Source of the DNA: Thermococcus sp. 21S7
GTDB taxonomy: Archaea; Methanobacteriota_B; Thermococci; Thermococcales; Thermococcaceae
Direction of reading: 5' to 3'
Length of the DNA: 64,000 bases
Assembly (NCBI RefSeq): GCF_012027615.1
Contig: NZ_SNUT01000001.1
Span: 434,001-498,000 of the forward strand
The translations under genes and the position numbers were made by a program. Below, in pieces: positions 32,879 through 41,897 of this stretch. Position 1 is the stretch's first letter. Each line of letters begins with the position of its first letter. The notes beneath the pieces were generated by a model. That model was not told where the DNA came from. It was given only the letters and a program-made list of their open reading frames with translations, and did not search any database.

Positions 32879-34198
32879 ATGGGGTACAGGCTCATAGACA
32901 GGGCCAGCGTTGACAGGATAAAACGGATGCTCCAGAGGGGCTACGCCGAGGCGCAGGAGAAGCTGAAAACCATAGAGTGGCGCGAGCTGCCGGAGAGGAG
33001 GGGGAGCAGGGTCTACGCCATCGATGGGAGCCAGGGGAAGCAGAGGCTCAGCGGAACGATTTTCTACGTCGTCTCAAGTTACGCCTTCGGCAACGGCCCG
33101 GCATACAGGCTGGTCTACACCAACGCCATGCTCTACAACCAGGGCATATCCGACCAGATAATCCGCCTCCAGATGGAGACCCTTGAGAACAAGCTGGGTT
33201 TTCTGGCGGCGAATATTGGCAGTGTCGACTACGTCATGATGGACGGAACGCTGACCGGCTCGCTCACTAGGCCGCCCGTTTATCCGGAGAGCGTGAGGGG
33301 GATAACGACCATAAAGAGCGCCCTCGGGGACGAGCGCCTTGAGGAGCTTATAGAGCGCTTCATTGAGGAGCTAAGGGAGCACTACGAGGAGATGGAAAGA
33401 AAACTAACGAGGGACGGCAGGATAAACGGCGACGTGATCCTGGCCGACAGGGTTCTTGAAGAGTATGCCGAGTACTACAGGGCCATGGAAGGGAAGGAGA
33501 TCGTCAACTACGACGGCGCATTCAGGGAAATCAGGAAAGCCCTCAAGGAGGAAGACACCGTAAAGGCCACGGAGATACTCGAAAATCTTGAGGAGTACGC
33601 CGAGAGCAAGCGCCTCTCCCTAGACGACGCCAGAAACGCCGTCCACGTCGTTCTCGGCTACTTGGAGTACCTGTACTCGCTTGAAAAGCTCCTGGGAAGC
33701 GGCCAGTTCGATCTCGTCTACGTCGCCAAGAGCTTCTACAACAGAAAGCTGACCCAAAAGCTCGGGATAGACATCGTTGACGTGCCATACCTCGACGCAT
33801 ACCTCAGAAAGACCTACGGCGAGGAGAGGGCGGGCTACTACGTAATAACCCAGGGAGGGAAGGCCATAAGCCACAGGATGCCCAAGGTTCTGAGGAAACA
33901 CTTCCCCAAGGTTGAGCACTTCATAGAAAACGGCGTTCCAATGACCTACATCCGCACCATGAAGGGCGGCGTCATATACCTCCTCCAGAGCAACAGGGAG
34001 ATAGATGACGACCTGCTGGCGGAGATACTCTGGCACGAGAGGAACGGCTACTTCAGGCCGCTCCAGAGGGCCCACGAGGGAGTGAAAATCGAGAAGAAAG
34101 CCTTCGAGGCAGAGCTGAAGGCGCTGCTCAACATAATAAAGGCGGAAAGTCCAGAGCTGAGGGTCTTCCTGAAGTACGGAAGGTCACCCCTTGAGTAG
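32879..34198 (+). CDS. nurA: 5'-3' nuclease NurA
   Basis: Nuclease that acts with HerA in DNA-end resection. 439 residues, RNase H-like core. Active-site acidic motif AIDGSQG near residues 48-54, and MMDGTLTGS near 120 as second acidic motif. ATG 32879 follows the rad50 stop by 2 bp with GGGGGTG as ribosome-binding site. It is the last gene of the operon; a new TATA element follows for the ABC transporter. Confidence 0.94.
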   Translation: MGYRLIDRASVDRIKRMLQRGYAEAQEKLKTIEWRELPERRGSRVYAIDGSQGKQRLSGTIFYVVSSYAFGNGPAYRLVYTNAMLYNQGISDQIIRLQMETLENKLGFLAANIGSVDYVMMDGTLTGSLTRPPVYPESVRGITTIKSALGDERLEELIERFIEELREHYEEMERKLTRDGRINGDVILADRVLEEYAEYYRAMEGKEIVNYDGAFREIRKALKEEDTVKATEILENLEEYAESKRLSLDDARNAVHVVLGYLEYLYSLEKLLGSGQFDLVYVAKSFYNRKLTQKLGIDIVDVPYLDAYLRKTYGEERAGYYVITQGGKAISHRMPKVLRKHFPKVEHFIENGVPMTYIRTMKGGVIYLLQSNREIDDDLLAEILWHERNGYFRPLQRAHEGVKIEKKAFEAELKALLNIIKAESPELRVFLKYGRSPLE

Positions 34199-34230
34199 TC
34201 GAAAGATTTAAACGCCTGGACAAATAATCC

Positions 34231-35253
34231 ATGGCCATGAGAAAATGGCTCCCCGCCCTGCTGACCCTTTCAATCATAGCCGGCTTCCTCGGCGTCTACG
34301 TGGGCTCGGTTAACCTGAACCCCTCGGACGTAACGGCCAGCGTGGCCTACGGGATAAAATCAGTCCTATCCGGGATATTTCCGTTCATAAAACCCGGGGA
34401 GAGGCCGAAGGCCTTCATCATCGTGTGGGAGCTTCGTCTTCCAAGGGTCCTGCTGGCATATCTGGTCGGACTTTCCCTCGCCTCGGCGGGCGTTGCCAGC
34501 CAGGCACTCTTCAGGAACCCATTGGCTGACCCGTACATAATCGGAGTGAGCGCTGGGGCGGGAATAGGCGCCGCTTTTGCGGCCATCTACGCACCCGCGC
34601 ACATGGGCTCCTTCGCCCTGGTCTCCGCCCTGCTCTCGGTTCTGGTGGTCTACACGGTCTCGAAGGTCGACGGCCACGTTCCAGTTGACACGCTCCTCCT
34701 GGCGGGCATAGCCTACGGCTTTCTGGCGAGCGCGGTAACGTGGTACCTCATCATAAGCCAGGGGGAAAGGGCGCACGTAACGTGGATGTGGCTCATGGGA
34801 ACGTTCAACGGCGCCGGCTGGGGCGACGTTGGCGAGATGTTCATCGTTGCAGTCCTCGGTGTCGGCTTCCTGGCCTGGAAGTGGAGGGAGCTGAACCTGA
34901 TACTCTTCGGGGAGGAGAGCATAGCCCTCGGTCTGGACGTTCACCTGTACCGGAAGCTCTTCATTGGAGCGATAGCGGTTCTAACCGCTTTCTCCGTCTC
35001 CACCGCAGGGATAATCGGCTTCATCGGCCTCGTCAGTCCGCACATAATGCGTCTCCTCCTGGGCCCGAACCACAGGGAGCTCACGCCGGCGAGCGCCCTG
35101 TTCGGAGGCGTTCTCCTCGTCTTCGCAGACCTGCTGGCGAGGACGCTGGCAAAGCCCACCGAACTCCCCGTCGGCATCATAACCGCCCTCATGGGGGCGC
35201 CCTTCTTCCTCTACCTCCTGATGAAGCACAAGAGGGGTGAGCTGTACTCATGA
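34231..35253 (+). CDS. FecCD-type ABC transporter permease
   Basis: 340 residues with about ten membrane helices, of the BtuC/FecCD family that imports iron-siderophore, haem or cobalamin. Family motifs include RLPRVLLAYLVGLSLASAGVASQALFRNPLADPYIIG and the C-terminal GLVSPHIMRLLLGPNHR coupling region. A TATA box GATTTAAAC centred about 34209 places initiation at the ATG, so the message is probably leaderless. It overlaps the ATPase gene by 4 bp. No substrate-binding protein gene is next to it. Substrate unknown. Confidence 0.9.
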   Translation: MAMRKWLPALLTLSIIAGFLGVYVGSVNLNPSDVTASVAYGIKSVLSGIFPFIKPGERPKAFIIVWELRLPRVLLAYLVGLSLASAGVASQALFRNPLADPYIIGVSAGAGIGAAFAAIYAPAHMGSFALVSALLSVLVVYTVSKVDGHVPVDTLLLAGIAYGFLASAVTWYLIISQGERAHVTWMWLMGTFNGAGWGDVGEMFIVAVLGVGFLAWKWRELNLILFGEESIALGLDVHLYRKLFIGAIAVLTAFSVSTAGIIGFIGLVSPHIMRLLLGPNHRELTPASALFGGVLLVFADLLARTLAKPTELPVGIITALMGAPFFLYLLMKHKRGELYS

Positions 35254-35972
35254 GAACTCTTGAGGTCAGGGTTTCCTTCGCCTACGGCGAGAAGGAAGTA
35301 TTGAAGGGCGTTGAGTTCACCGCCGAGAAGGGTGAACTGCTAGCCATAATCGGACCGAACGGGGCCGGAAAGTCAACCCTCCTCAAGTGCATGGTGGGGA
35401 TTCTGCGGCCGAAGGGCCACGTGAGGTTCAACGGGACTAACCTGCTCGAACTGAAGCCCAAGAACAGGGCGAGGCTCATAACCTACGTCCCGCAGAGCTC
35501 CTTCCCCGAGTTCGCCTTCACCATCGAGGAGTTCGTTGAGATGGGTGCCTACGCAACCAGGGGCAACGTTGAGGCGGCTTTAAAGCGCGTCGACCTCTGG
35601 GAGCGCAGGAAAGAGCCAGTTACGAACCTGAGCGGCGGCGAGTACCAGCTGGCCCTCGTGGCCAGGGCGCTTGCGCAGGGGAGCGAGGCGATACTCCTGG
35701 ATGAGCCGACGAGCCACCTGGATATAAACCACTCCCTCATGGTGATGGAGCTGCTGAAGGGCCTCAAGGAGGAGAAGATAATCGTGGCCGTTCTCCACGA
35801 CCTTAACCTGGCCCTCCGCTATGCGGACAGGCTTATCCTTCTGAACGAAGGAGAGAAGTACTGGGAGGGGAAGCCGGCGGAGCTGGAACCCAGGATCGTC
35901 GAGGAAGTCTACGGTGTGAGGGCAAAGATAGCCGAGGTCGATGGCCACAGGGTTCTCCTAGCGGGGATTTGA
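35250..35972 (+). CDS. ABC transporter ATPase (FecE/BtuD family)
   Basis: 240-residue nucleotide-binding subunit for the permease upstream. Walker A GPNGAGKST near 36-44, Q-loop VPQSS, signature NLSGGEYQLALVARAL, Walker B AILLDEPTSHLD, H-loop LHDLNLALRY. The C-terminal EVDGHRVLL tail is repeated in decayed form 1.7 kb downstream at 37602-37709. ATG 35250 overlaps the permease stop, so the pair is translated together. Confidence 0.92.
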   Translation: MRTLEVRVSFAYGEKEVLKGVEFTAEKGELLAIIGPNGAGKSTLLKCMVGILRPKGHVRFNGTNLLELKPKNRARLITYVPQSSFPEFAFTIEEFVEMGAYATRGNVEAALKRVDLWERRKEPVTNLSGGEYQLALVARALAQGSEAILLDEPTSHLDINHSLMVMELLKGLKEEKIIVAVLHDLNLALRYADRLILLNEGEKYWEGKPAELEPRIVEEVYGVRAKIAEVDGHRVLLAGI

Positions 35973-36124
35973 AAGCGGACAAATAAATGGCCGGAATGTG
36001 GTCGTATATTCTTTTTCTTCTCCGTTACTCAGGCTCCAAATGAACGAAAGGCCCATCAGGTTTTCCAAACTTTAAGAGTAAATCTTATAAGTTCATATTG
36101 AGCAATTAATACGTGAGATTTGCC

Positions 36125-37561
36125 ATGGTGAGAAAGAAACCCCTGTTAGTGGTCTTACTGCTGATTCTCCTGGGAGGAACCACAGCAGGGGCCCTAGACT
36201 ACACGGCAGGCAACGAAGACTCAGTAACAAGGATACTCGGCTACGACGTCTACAAAATCGAAGGCTCAGGCAACTACATCATCTACTACCCCCTACCCAA
36301 CGGAAGCGTTAAAGTTCTGAAGAATGGAAAAGCCGGCGGTTTCTTCCCAACCTTCGTCAAAGTACCCAGGCACGAGTGGATAAAGGAACTCTCAACTGCC
36401 GAAAAAGCCCTCTACGCCCCACCAACTCCCCTAATACTCTACATCACGGAGGACGGAAAGCTGGGAGTGAAAAGCATAACTTCAAGCAGAATCAAGCTCG
36501 AAAGCGAAAAGACGCTGAACCTGAAGGGGGACTATCAGATTCAGGCAAAGGGCTCATGTCCAAGGGGCTGGATAGACTTTGGAGGAAGGTACTGCCTCAA
36601 CCCCCAGTGGGACCTGTACTTTGACAGAAGAGCAAAGGCAAAAACCTTCGACGAATGGGTCTCAGTAATGGGATTGAAAATTGAGAACAAGGCCGCAGAG
36701 AGAGTTAACTACAACTGGCTTTTACATCTCAGTGAGAGCACCTACAGCTACTGGACAGTTGGAATTGACGTGGGACCCTTCACAGTACTCAGCACGGCAA
36801 TAGGAGAACACTTCAGAGGGTGGGGACTGAAAGTTGGATACTACAGCGACGGAAATCTCCCAATCAATTCCGATGACTGGGAGAGGTATCTCAACATCAG
36901 GGTGGAGTATATAGTAGCCCACGCCAAAGTTCCGGCATACGACAAGGTTACGAGGAAGTACATCGACATTCAGATAGCGCAGACGTACCTAATGAAAATC
37001 CACAGCACAGGAGAGTATAAAATCGTGGAGTCAAACGATGGCCGCAAGCTTACCACAGAGTCCTCCGGAAGCAATCCCCCCAAAATTACCGCAACTCCAA
37101 ACATATGGGCAATTCCAAAGGACTGTGAGTGGAATAGAACCCTGATACCTCCCCGCACATCAAAACTTGCCATATCCGTGTGGCAAACCCAAAGCGATAG
37201 CTTTAAATCAAGCTCCAGCTTCAGCATTCCAATTGGTTCCTTGGCGGGCAGGTACCTAGCCAATACAAATCCCCAGCTGGGAAAACTCGCCAACGCTTTG
37301 AGCATCACAATTGGATTCCACAAGTACAACAATGCCAAGTCAGAAGTGGCGTACACGTTGAGCGTGGATAGCAGGAAGAGCTGCTATGCTATGTACAGTG
37401 TTCTGGGAGTTAATGTCGGCACGAGTGGAGCAAAGACAAAGGTAAACGTCCCACTGGTGTTCGGCGTCATAACCGACGGCAAGGTACCTTCACCACCGTG
37501 CAACCCGAGAACAGGTGTATGCGTGGACTCCACGAACCCATGGGGAAGAGAAGGAGACTAA
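36125..37561 (+). CDS. Hypothetical secreted protein, 478 aa
   Basis: Signal peptide at residues 1-24 (KK then a leucine-rich core, TTAGA cleavage). The mature part is rich in beta-strand-like and Tyr/Trp/Ser segments, with six to eight cysteines including a C-terminal CNPRTGVC pair, and several NxT/S sites. I do not recognise the family. ATG 36125 lies about 35 bp after TATA-like CTTATAAG (36087-36094). Codon use is less biased than in the ABC genes. It sits between an intact ABC ATPase gene and the relic of another, so it may have come in by recombination. Confidence 0.7.
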   Translation: MVRKKPLLVVLLLILLGGTTAGALDYTAGNEDSVTRILGYDVYKIEGSGNYIIYYPLPNGSVKVLKNGKAGGFFPTFVKVPRHEWIKELSTAEKALYAPPTPLILYITEDGKLGVKSITSSRIKLESEKTLNLKGDYQIQAKGSCPRGWIDFGGRYCLNPQWDLYFDRRAKAKTFDEWVSVMGLKIENKAAERVNYNWLLHLSESTYSYWTVGIDVGPFTVLSTAIGEHFRGWGLKVGYYSDGNLPINSDDWERYLNIRVEYIVAHAKVPAYDKVTRKYIDIQIAQTYLMKIHSTGEYKIVESNDGRKLTTESSGSNPPKITATPNIWAIPKDCEWNRTLIPPRTSKLAISVWQTQSDSFKSSSSFSIPIGSLAGRYLANTNPQLGKLANALSITIGFHKYNNAKSEVAYTLSVDSRKSCYAMYSVLGVNVGTSGAKTKVNVPLVFGVITDGKVPSPPCNPRTGVCVDSTNPWGREGD

Positions 37562-37601
37562 ATCTCCATTCCCTACTATTTTTAGGGTGCAGAAGCACCG
37601 G

Positions 37602-37709
37602 TAGAGACGGCCCAAGGAGGCTAGAACCCTGGATAACTGAAGACATCTACAGGGAAAGGCCAAGATAACGGAGGTAGATGGTCACAGAGTCATTCTAGCA
37701 AGGGTCTAG
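37602..37709 (+). pseudogene. Relic of an ABC ATPase C-terminus
   Basis: Reading GGC CCA AGG AGG CTA GAA CCC onward, with one missing base near 37660, gives a tail matching the intact FecE-type ATPase end at 35880-35970: LEP-I-E--Y, then KI-EVDGHRV-LA and a stop TAG at 37707. By my count 18 of 29 residues agree. Nucleotide differences are many, so it is an old paralogue rather than a fresh copy. No other part of an ABC gene remains. Confidence 0.7.
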
Positions 37710-37755
37710 CAAAGGTTTAAAACGTCGGGTGAGAAGATGGGTCAGGGGTGAGAGA

Positions 37756-38358
37756 ATGGAAACGAAGAAAACCGGCACCACCACCGTGGGAATAAAGGCC
37801 AAGGACGGCGTGGTTCTGGCCGCTGATACGCAGGCTTCCCTCGACCACATGGTCGAGACCCTCAACATCAGGAAGATAGTCCCAATCACCGACAGGATAG
37901 CGATAACCACCGCGGGAAGCGTTGGCGACGTTCAGGCACTGGCGAGAATGCTTGAGGCTGAAGCCAGATACTACCAGTTCACCTGGAACAGGCCCATGAG
38001 CACCAAGGCCATGGCGAACCTGCTCAGCAACATCCTCAACGAGAACAAGTGGTTCCCCTACCTCGTCCAGATAATCATAGGCGGCTACGTTGACGAGCCG
38101 ACCTTAGCGAACCTCGACCCTATGGGCGGCCTTATCTTCGACGACTACACCGCGACCGGCTCGGGAAGCCCCTTCGCCATAGCCGTCCTTGAGGATGGCT
38201 TCAAGAAGGACATGAGCGTCGAAGAGGCAAGGGAGCTCGCGGTTAGGGCCGTCAGGACGGCCGGAAAGAGGGACGTCTACACCGGCGACCGGAAGGTTCA
38301 GGTCGTCGTCATAACGAGGGACGGCATGAAGGAGGAGTTCGTCGAGTTCAAGGGGTGA
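37756..38358 (+). CDS. psmB: Proteasome beta subunit
   Basis: Catalytic subunit of the 20S proteasome. A 7-residue propeptide (METKKTG) precedes the active-site Thr1 ([11 protein letters not shown]). Asp17 (AADTQAS) and Lys33 (NIRKI) are at their expected places and a GSGSPFA segment holds the catalytic Ser region, so the subunit should be active. Thermococcales have two beta paralogues; which one this is cannot be told with certainty. ATG 37756 follows GGGGTGAGAG; TATA GGTTTAAAAC lies at about 37714-37723, just after the ABC relic. Confidence 0.95.
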   Translation: METKKTGTTTVGIKAKDGVVLAADTQASLDHMVETLNIRKIVPITDRIAITTAGSVGDVQALARMLEAEARYYQFTWNRPMSTKAMANLLSNILNENKWFPYLVQIIIGGYVDEPTLANLDPMGGLIFDDYTATGSGSPFAIAVLEDGFKKDMSVEEARELAVRAVRTAGKRDVYTGDRKVQVVVITRDGMKEEFVEFKG

Positions 38359-38412
38359 ACCGTTCAACGGTTGCACCAAAGCCCTTTTTAATTCTCTTTT
38401 CGAGTTTGTAAC

Positions 38413-39504
38413 ATGCGGAATCTCCCAGAAAAGTCCGCGGTTCTCGGGCTGGTAGTCCTGCTAATCTTGGCGCTCTACGCAGCGGAGAGGCTAACAGTCA
38501 ACCCGAGCGCGGTTCTCGGAGAGGTAAACGGGATACTCGACCAGGTTCAGGAGATAAGGAACCTCACATTCAAAGAGAGGCCGAAGATAGTCGTCCTCAC
38601 GAAGAGCGAGGCTCTAGCTAAATGGAAGCCCGGCAAAGCGGACATCGAGAGGATGAAAATAGAAGAGCTGATCTACAAGATGACCCTTCTCCTCCCCCCG
38701 GATTATCAGTACATCAAAAAAGAAACGGAGCGGAGCGCGGGATGGATAGCCGCGACGGTGGGGGATACCATCTACATCATCCAGGAGAACTTCATGTCCG
38801 ACCAGGACACCGCCAGGAGAACGATGGCCCACGAGAGCGTCCACGTGCTCCAGAAGCAGTGGTTCGACGCGAAGTACGGCGCCGACACCTACGACGGCAC
38901 CATAGCGGTCCAGTCCCTCATCGAGGGCGACGCAGACCTCGTCGCCGACCTCTACTGTGAGAGGAACGGGATACCGATTCACAAGATACGCTCGCTGAGC
39001 GGGAATCCCCTAACCGACCTCCACATCTTCCCCTATGTCTTCGGCGACAGATTTGTGAGGTACCTCTACGAGAAAGGCGGCTGGGGGCTCGTTAACGAGG
39101 CGTACAGCCGCTATCCGGTCTCGGCGCAGCAGGTCATGCACCCGGAGCTGTACCTCGAAAACGTTACCCCCCTCAACGTCACCCTGAGCGCACCGCCGAA
39201 CTCACGGATTCTCAAGGAAGACAGACTCGGCGAGTACTACGTCTACCTCCTCCTCAGGGACGCTGCGAAGCTTGAGGACGAGACCGCCTGGAACGTCTCG
39301 ATTGCGTGGCGCGGGGATAGGCTTCTCCTAACCCAGAACGCGACGGGTTATCTCCTCCAGTGGAAGGTCGTCTTCTCAAGCGAGAACGCCGCGAAGACCT
39401 TTGGGGAAACCGTTTCCAAGCTCGCGGAGGGCAACACCTACGCGAACTACACGATAAGGATTGAAAGGAACTCCGTTCTCCTGATCGCCGAAAGGAGGGA
39501 ATAA
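38413..39504 (+). CDS. Membrane-anchored zinc-peptidase-like protein
   Basis: 363 residues. One N-terminal transmembrane segment (residues 8-24, AVLGLVVLLILALYAAE) anchors it with the rest outside. The centre has AHESVHVLQ, an HExxH zinc motif, followed about 35 residues later by IEGDADLVADLY, which can supply the third zinc ligand as in gluzincins. A metalloprotease role is inferred from this. Several N-glycosylation sites are present. TATA-like CCTTTTTAATTC lies 25 bp before ATG 38413, so it may be leaderless. thrC follows at once. Confidence 0.7.
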   Translation: MRNLPEKSAVLGLVVLLILALYAAERLTVNPSAVLGEVNGILDQVQEIRNLTFKERPKIVVLTKSEALAKWKPGKADIERMKIEELIYKMTLLLPPDYQYIKKETERSAGWIAATVGDTIYIIQENFMSDQDTARRTMAHESVHVLQKQWFDAKYGADTYDGTIAVQSLIEGDADLVADLYCERNGIPIHKIRSLSGNPLTDLHIFPYVFGDRFVRYLYEKGGWGLVNEAYSRYPVSAQQVMHPELYLENVTPLNVTLSAPPNSRILKEDRLGEYYVYLLLRDAAKLEDETAWNVSIAWRGDRLLLTQNATGYLLQWKVVFSSENAAKTFGETVSKLAEGNTYANYTIRIERNSVLLIAERRE

Positions 39505-39505
39505 A

Positions 39506-40645
39506 ATGAAGCTCGTCTGCCCCATCTGCGGAAAGACCTACGACGAACCGGTTCAGAGGTGTGAATGCGGCAAGCCCTTGGAGTTCGAAAGGTTCACCGG
39601 CGAACCGTACATAGGAAAGAGCGTCTGGGAGCGGTTCTGGGACTTCTGGCCGGTGGAACCGGCACTGGAGCTCTCCCTCGGCGAGGGCGACACGCCCCTT
39701 GTGAAGTCGGGGCTCGGCAAAGAGCTTGGAGTGAAGCTCTACCTCAAGAACGAGACGGTAAACCCGACGTGGAGCTTCAAGGACAGGGGCACTTTTCTGG
39801 CGATGAGCCATGCCCTAAAGGCCGGCTACAAAACCGTTGGAACCGTCTCCACAGGAAACATGGCGGCGAGCGTTTCGGCCTACGCTTCCCGTTTCGGGTT
39901 GAAGGCGAAGATTCTCGTCTCCGAGAGCGCGAGCGACGAGAAGCTGAAGGCAGTTTCGGTTTATGGCGGCGAGGTCATCAGGGTTCACGGCGACTACGGG
40001 AGGCTCTACTTCGAGAGCCTGAAGTTGGGGGAAAGGCTCGGGGTCTACTTCATGAACTCGGACAACCCCTTCAGAATCGAGGGCTACAAGGGCATAGCCT
40101 TCGAGATAGCCGAGGAGATAAGCCCGGACTACGTTCTGATTCCGACCAGCTCGGGCGGGCTCTTCCGGGGAATAGCCAAAGGCTTCATCGAGCTCCACGA
40201 GAGCGGGCTCATCGATGACCTCCCAACCCTCATAGCGGTTCAGGCGGAGGGCTGTTCGCCGATATACAGGGCTTTTAGGGAAGGTAAAGCAAAAATCGAG
40301 CGTTTTGAGAGCCCCAAGACCATAGCTAAGGCCATAGCCAACCCGTATCCGCCGAGCGGGAACGTGGTTCTGAAACTCCTGAGGGACTTCGGCTGGAAAT
40401 GTGTATCCGTTTCCGACGATGAGATACTCGAAGCTCAGAGAAAGCTCGCCGGCGAAGGCCTCTTCGTCCAGCCGGCGAGTGCTACAGGCATAGCGGCGCT
40501 GAAGAGGCTCGACCTTCCAAGCGGGGCCAAGGTCGTCTCGATACTCACCGGTTCGGGCTTGAGAACCCTCAGGCGCACCTCGAAGGGAGAAATTACGGAG
40601 TGCCCGCTCGAAGGGCTTGAAAACTGCATCAGAAACGATTCATAA
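39506..40645 (+). CDS. thrC: Threonine synthase
   Basis: PLP enzyme converting O-phosphohomoserine to threonine. 379 residues. N-terminal zinc-ribbon CPICGKTYDE...CECG, then the fold-II PLP motif NPTWSFKDRGT with the Schiff-base Lys, the phosphate loop TSSGGLFRG and the substrate segment STGNMAASVSAY. GGAGGG precedes ATG 39506. It overlaps the convergent small membrane gene by 17 bp. Context with the peptidase-like gene seems incidental. Cysteate synthase is a paralogous alternative but less likely. Confidence 0.9.
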   Translation: MKLVCPICGKTYDEPVQRCECGKPLEFERFTGEPYIGKSVWERFWDFWPVEPALELSLGEGDTPLVKSGLGKELGVKLYLKNETVNPTWSFKDRGTFLAMSHALKAGYKTVGTVSTGNMAASVSAYASRFGLKAKILVSESASDEKLKAVSVYGGEVIRVHGDYGRLYFESLKLGERLGVYFMNSDNPFRIEGYKGIAFEIAEEISPDYVLIPTSSGGLFRGIAKGFIELHESGLIDDLPTLIAVQAEGCSPIYRAFREGKAKIERFESPKTIAKAIANPYPPSGNVVLKLLRDFGWKCVSVSDDEILEAQRKLAGEGLFVQPASATGIAALKRLDLPSGAKVVSILTGSGLRTLRRTSKGEITECPLEGLENCIRNDS

Positions 40646-40901
40646 AGAAACGCTTTGCCCGCTGCCTGTTCCCCTCATTTTTCTCTGACAGCAGGTCAGG
40701 ATTCTCCGCGAATAGGAGCTCATAGAGGCGCTTCAAGAGGAGCATGGCCGCAGCATAAAGCCACACAAAGAACGCGGCGATACCGTTGGTGAAATAGCTC
40801 CAGAAGAGTAGCGTTCCGGCCATAATGCCAAATGATAGGGCAATCATGAGCCTAAGTAGGAGCGCATAGCCGTAACGCTCCATCAACAGCCCAAAGTCCA
40901 C
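40629..40901 (-). CDS. Small membrane protein, ~90 aa
   Basis: Two hydrophobic helices (LRLMIALSFGIMAGTLLFW and AAFFVWLYAAAMLLL) and a basic, glutamate-rich tail. Family unknown. GTG 40901 follows GGTGAGTG; ATG 40883 is an alternative start. The promoter has a TATA box (GCTTATAAAC, about 40935-40944) overlapped by a perfect palindrome, implying regulated expression. Confidence 0.55.
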   Translation of the reverse strand: MDFGLLMERYGYALLLRLMIALSFGIMAGTLLFWSYFTNGIAAFFVWLYAAAMLLLKRLYELLFAENPDLLSEKNEGNRQRAKRFFMNRF

Positions 40902-40911
40902 ACCACTCACC

Positions 40912-40937
40912 AAACATTTACAATGGTGTAAATGTTT
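40912..40937 (-). promoter_or_regulatory. Perfect palindromic operator
   Basis: AAACATTTAC, six bases AATGGT, then GTAAATGTTT: a perfect 10-bp inverted repeat running from the TATA box of the small membrane gene down to its predicted start site. Binding there would block TFB/RNA polymerase. Confidence 0.6.
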
Positions 40938-41035
40938 ATAAGCCTTACTCCCGACGAAAGTTCAGAAAGAAATGGTAAGCCGTAAAACCCGGCAAAGCGT
41001 ATAAATGGAAAGGATGTAGCAACACCGGTGATACC

Positions 41036-41827
41036 ATGCTGATTGGAGCCGCGGTTATGCCCCACGGAAACCCCGTCCTGGAGCCGGAAGACAATGAGAC
41101 GAGAAGACTCGCGGAGGTTCTCAGGAAGATCGGCGAGGAATTCAAGGGGGCTGAAGCCTACGTCCTCATAAGCCCGCACAACGTCCGGATGAGCGACCAC
41201 CTCGGCGTGGTCATGGCGGAACATCTCGTCTCGTGGCTCGGCTTCGAGGGCAAAGAGCTTCCCGGAGAATGGGAGACCGAGAGAGACCTCGCGGGGAAAA
41301 TCTACGAGTCGGCGAAGGGTGCCGGCCTGCCCGTTGCTGACCTGAACTTCGCCGCACTGAGCGGTGAGTACTCGCGCTGGCCGCTGAGCTGGGGCGAGCT
41401 CATACCCCTGCAGTTCCTCGAAAAGAAGCCGCTCGTTCTTCTGACGCCGGCCAGAAACGTGTCCAGAGAAGCCCTCGTTCGCTTCGGCGAGATTATCGCG
41501 GAGGTCATAGAGGGGAGCGGGAAGCGGGTGGCCTTCATAGCCAGCGCCGACCACGGGCACGGACACGATGAAAAGGGCCCGTACGGGAAGGTGAAGGAGA
41601 GCGAGGAGTACGACAGGCTCGTCATGGAGATTCTCTCTGAAAACAGGCTGGAGAGGCTCATGGAAATCCCCGAAGAGCTCGTGAGAAAAGCCCTGGTGGA
41701 CAGCTACTGGCAGCTCCTCGTCCTCTACGGCCTCCTGAAGAAGGTTCCAATGGAGATAAGGGAAACCGCCTATGCCTGCCCGACCTACTTCGGCATGGCC
41801 GGAGCGCTGTGGGTGATGAAAGCTTGA
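41036..41827 (+). CDS. LigB-family (class III extradiol dioxygenase-like) protein
   Basis: 263 residues of the LigB fold. Possible iron-binding His residues are in VMPHGN near the start, ISPHNVRMSDH, and FIASADHGHGHD. True members split aromatic rings with Fe(II), but archaeal homologues include proteins of other or unknown function such as the Memo family, so substrate is open. TATA GTATAAATGG (about 40998-41007) and GGTGATACC before ATG 41036 support the start. Confidence 0.75.
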   Translation: MLIGAAVMPHGNPVLEPEDNETRRLAEVLRKIGEEFKGAEAYVLISPHNVRMSDHLGVVMAEHLVSWLGFEGKELPGEWETERDLAGKIYESAKGAGLPVADLNFAALSGEYSRWPLSWGELIPLQFLEKKPLVLLTPARNVSREALVRFGEIIAEVIEGSGKRVAFIASADHGHGHDEKGPYGKVKESEEYDRLVMEILSENRLERLMEIPEELVRKALVDSYWQLLVLYGLLKKVPMEIRETAYACPTYFGMAGALWVMKA

Positions 41828-41846
41828 ATGCAACTTATTCATCTTT

Positions 41847-41863
41847 GTGTATTGGAAATACGC
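41847..41863 (+). promoter_or_regulatory. Operator copy 1, DUF4143-ATPase promoter
   Basis: GTGTATTGGAAATACGC, an imperfect palindrome just upstream of the TATA element CTTTTTAAATT. Same sequence family as copy 2, centre 34 bp away. Confidence 0.6.
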
Positions 41864-41880
41864 AAACTTTTTAAATTATT

Positions 41881-41897
41881 GTGTATTGGAGATACAC
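41881..41897 (+). promoter_or_regulatory. Operator copy 2, DUF4143-ATPase promoter
   Basis: GTGTATTGGAGATACAC, a perfect 6-bp inverted repeat around TGGAG. It lies between the TATA element (about 41866-41876) and the ATG at 41898, covering the expected start site. Confidence 0.65.
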
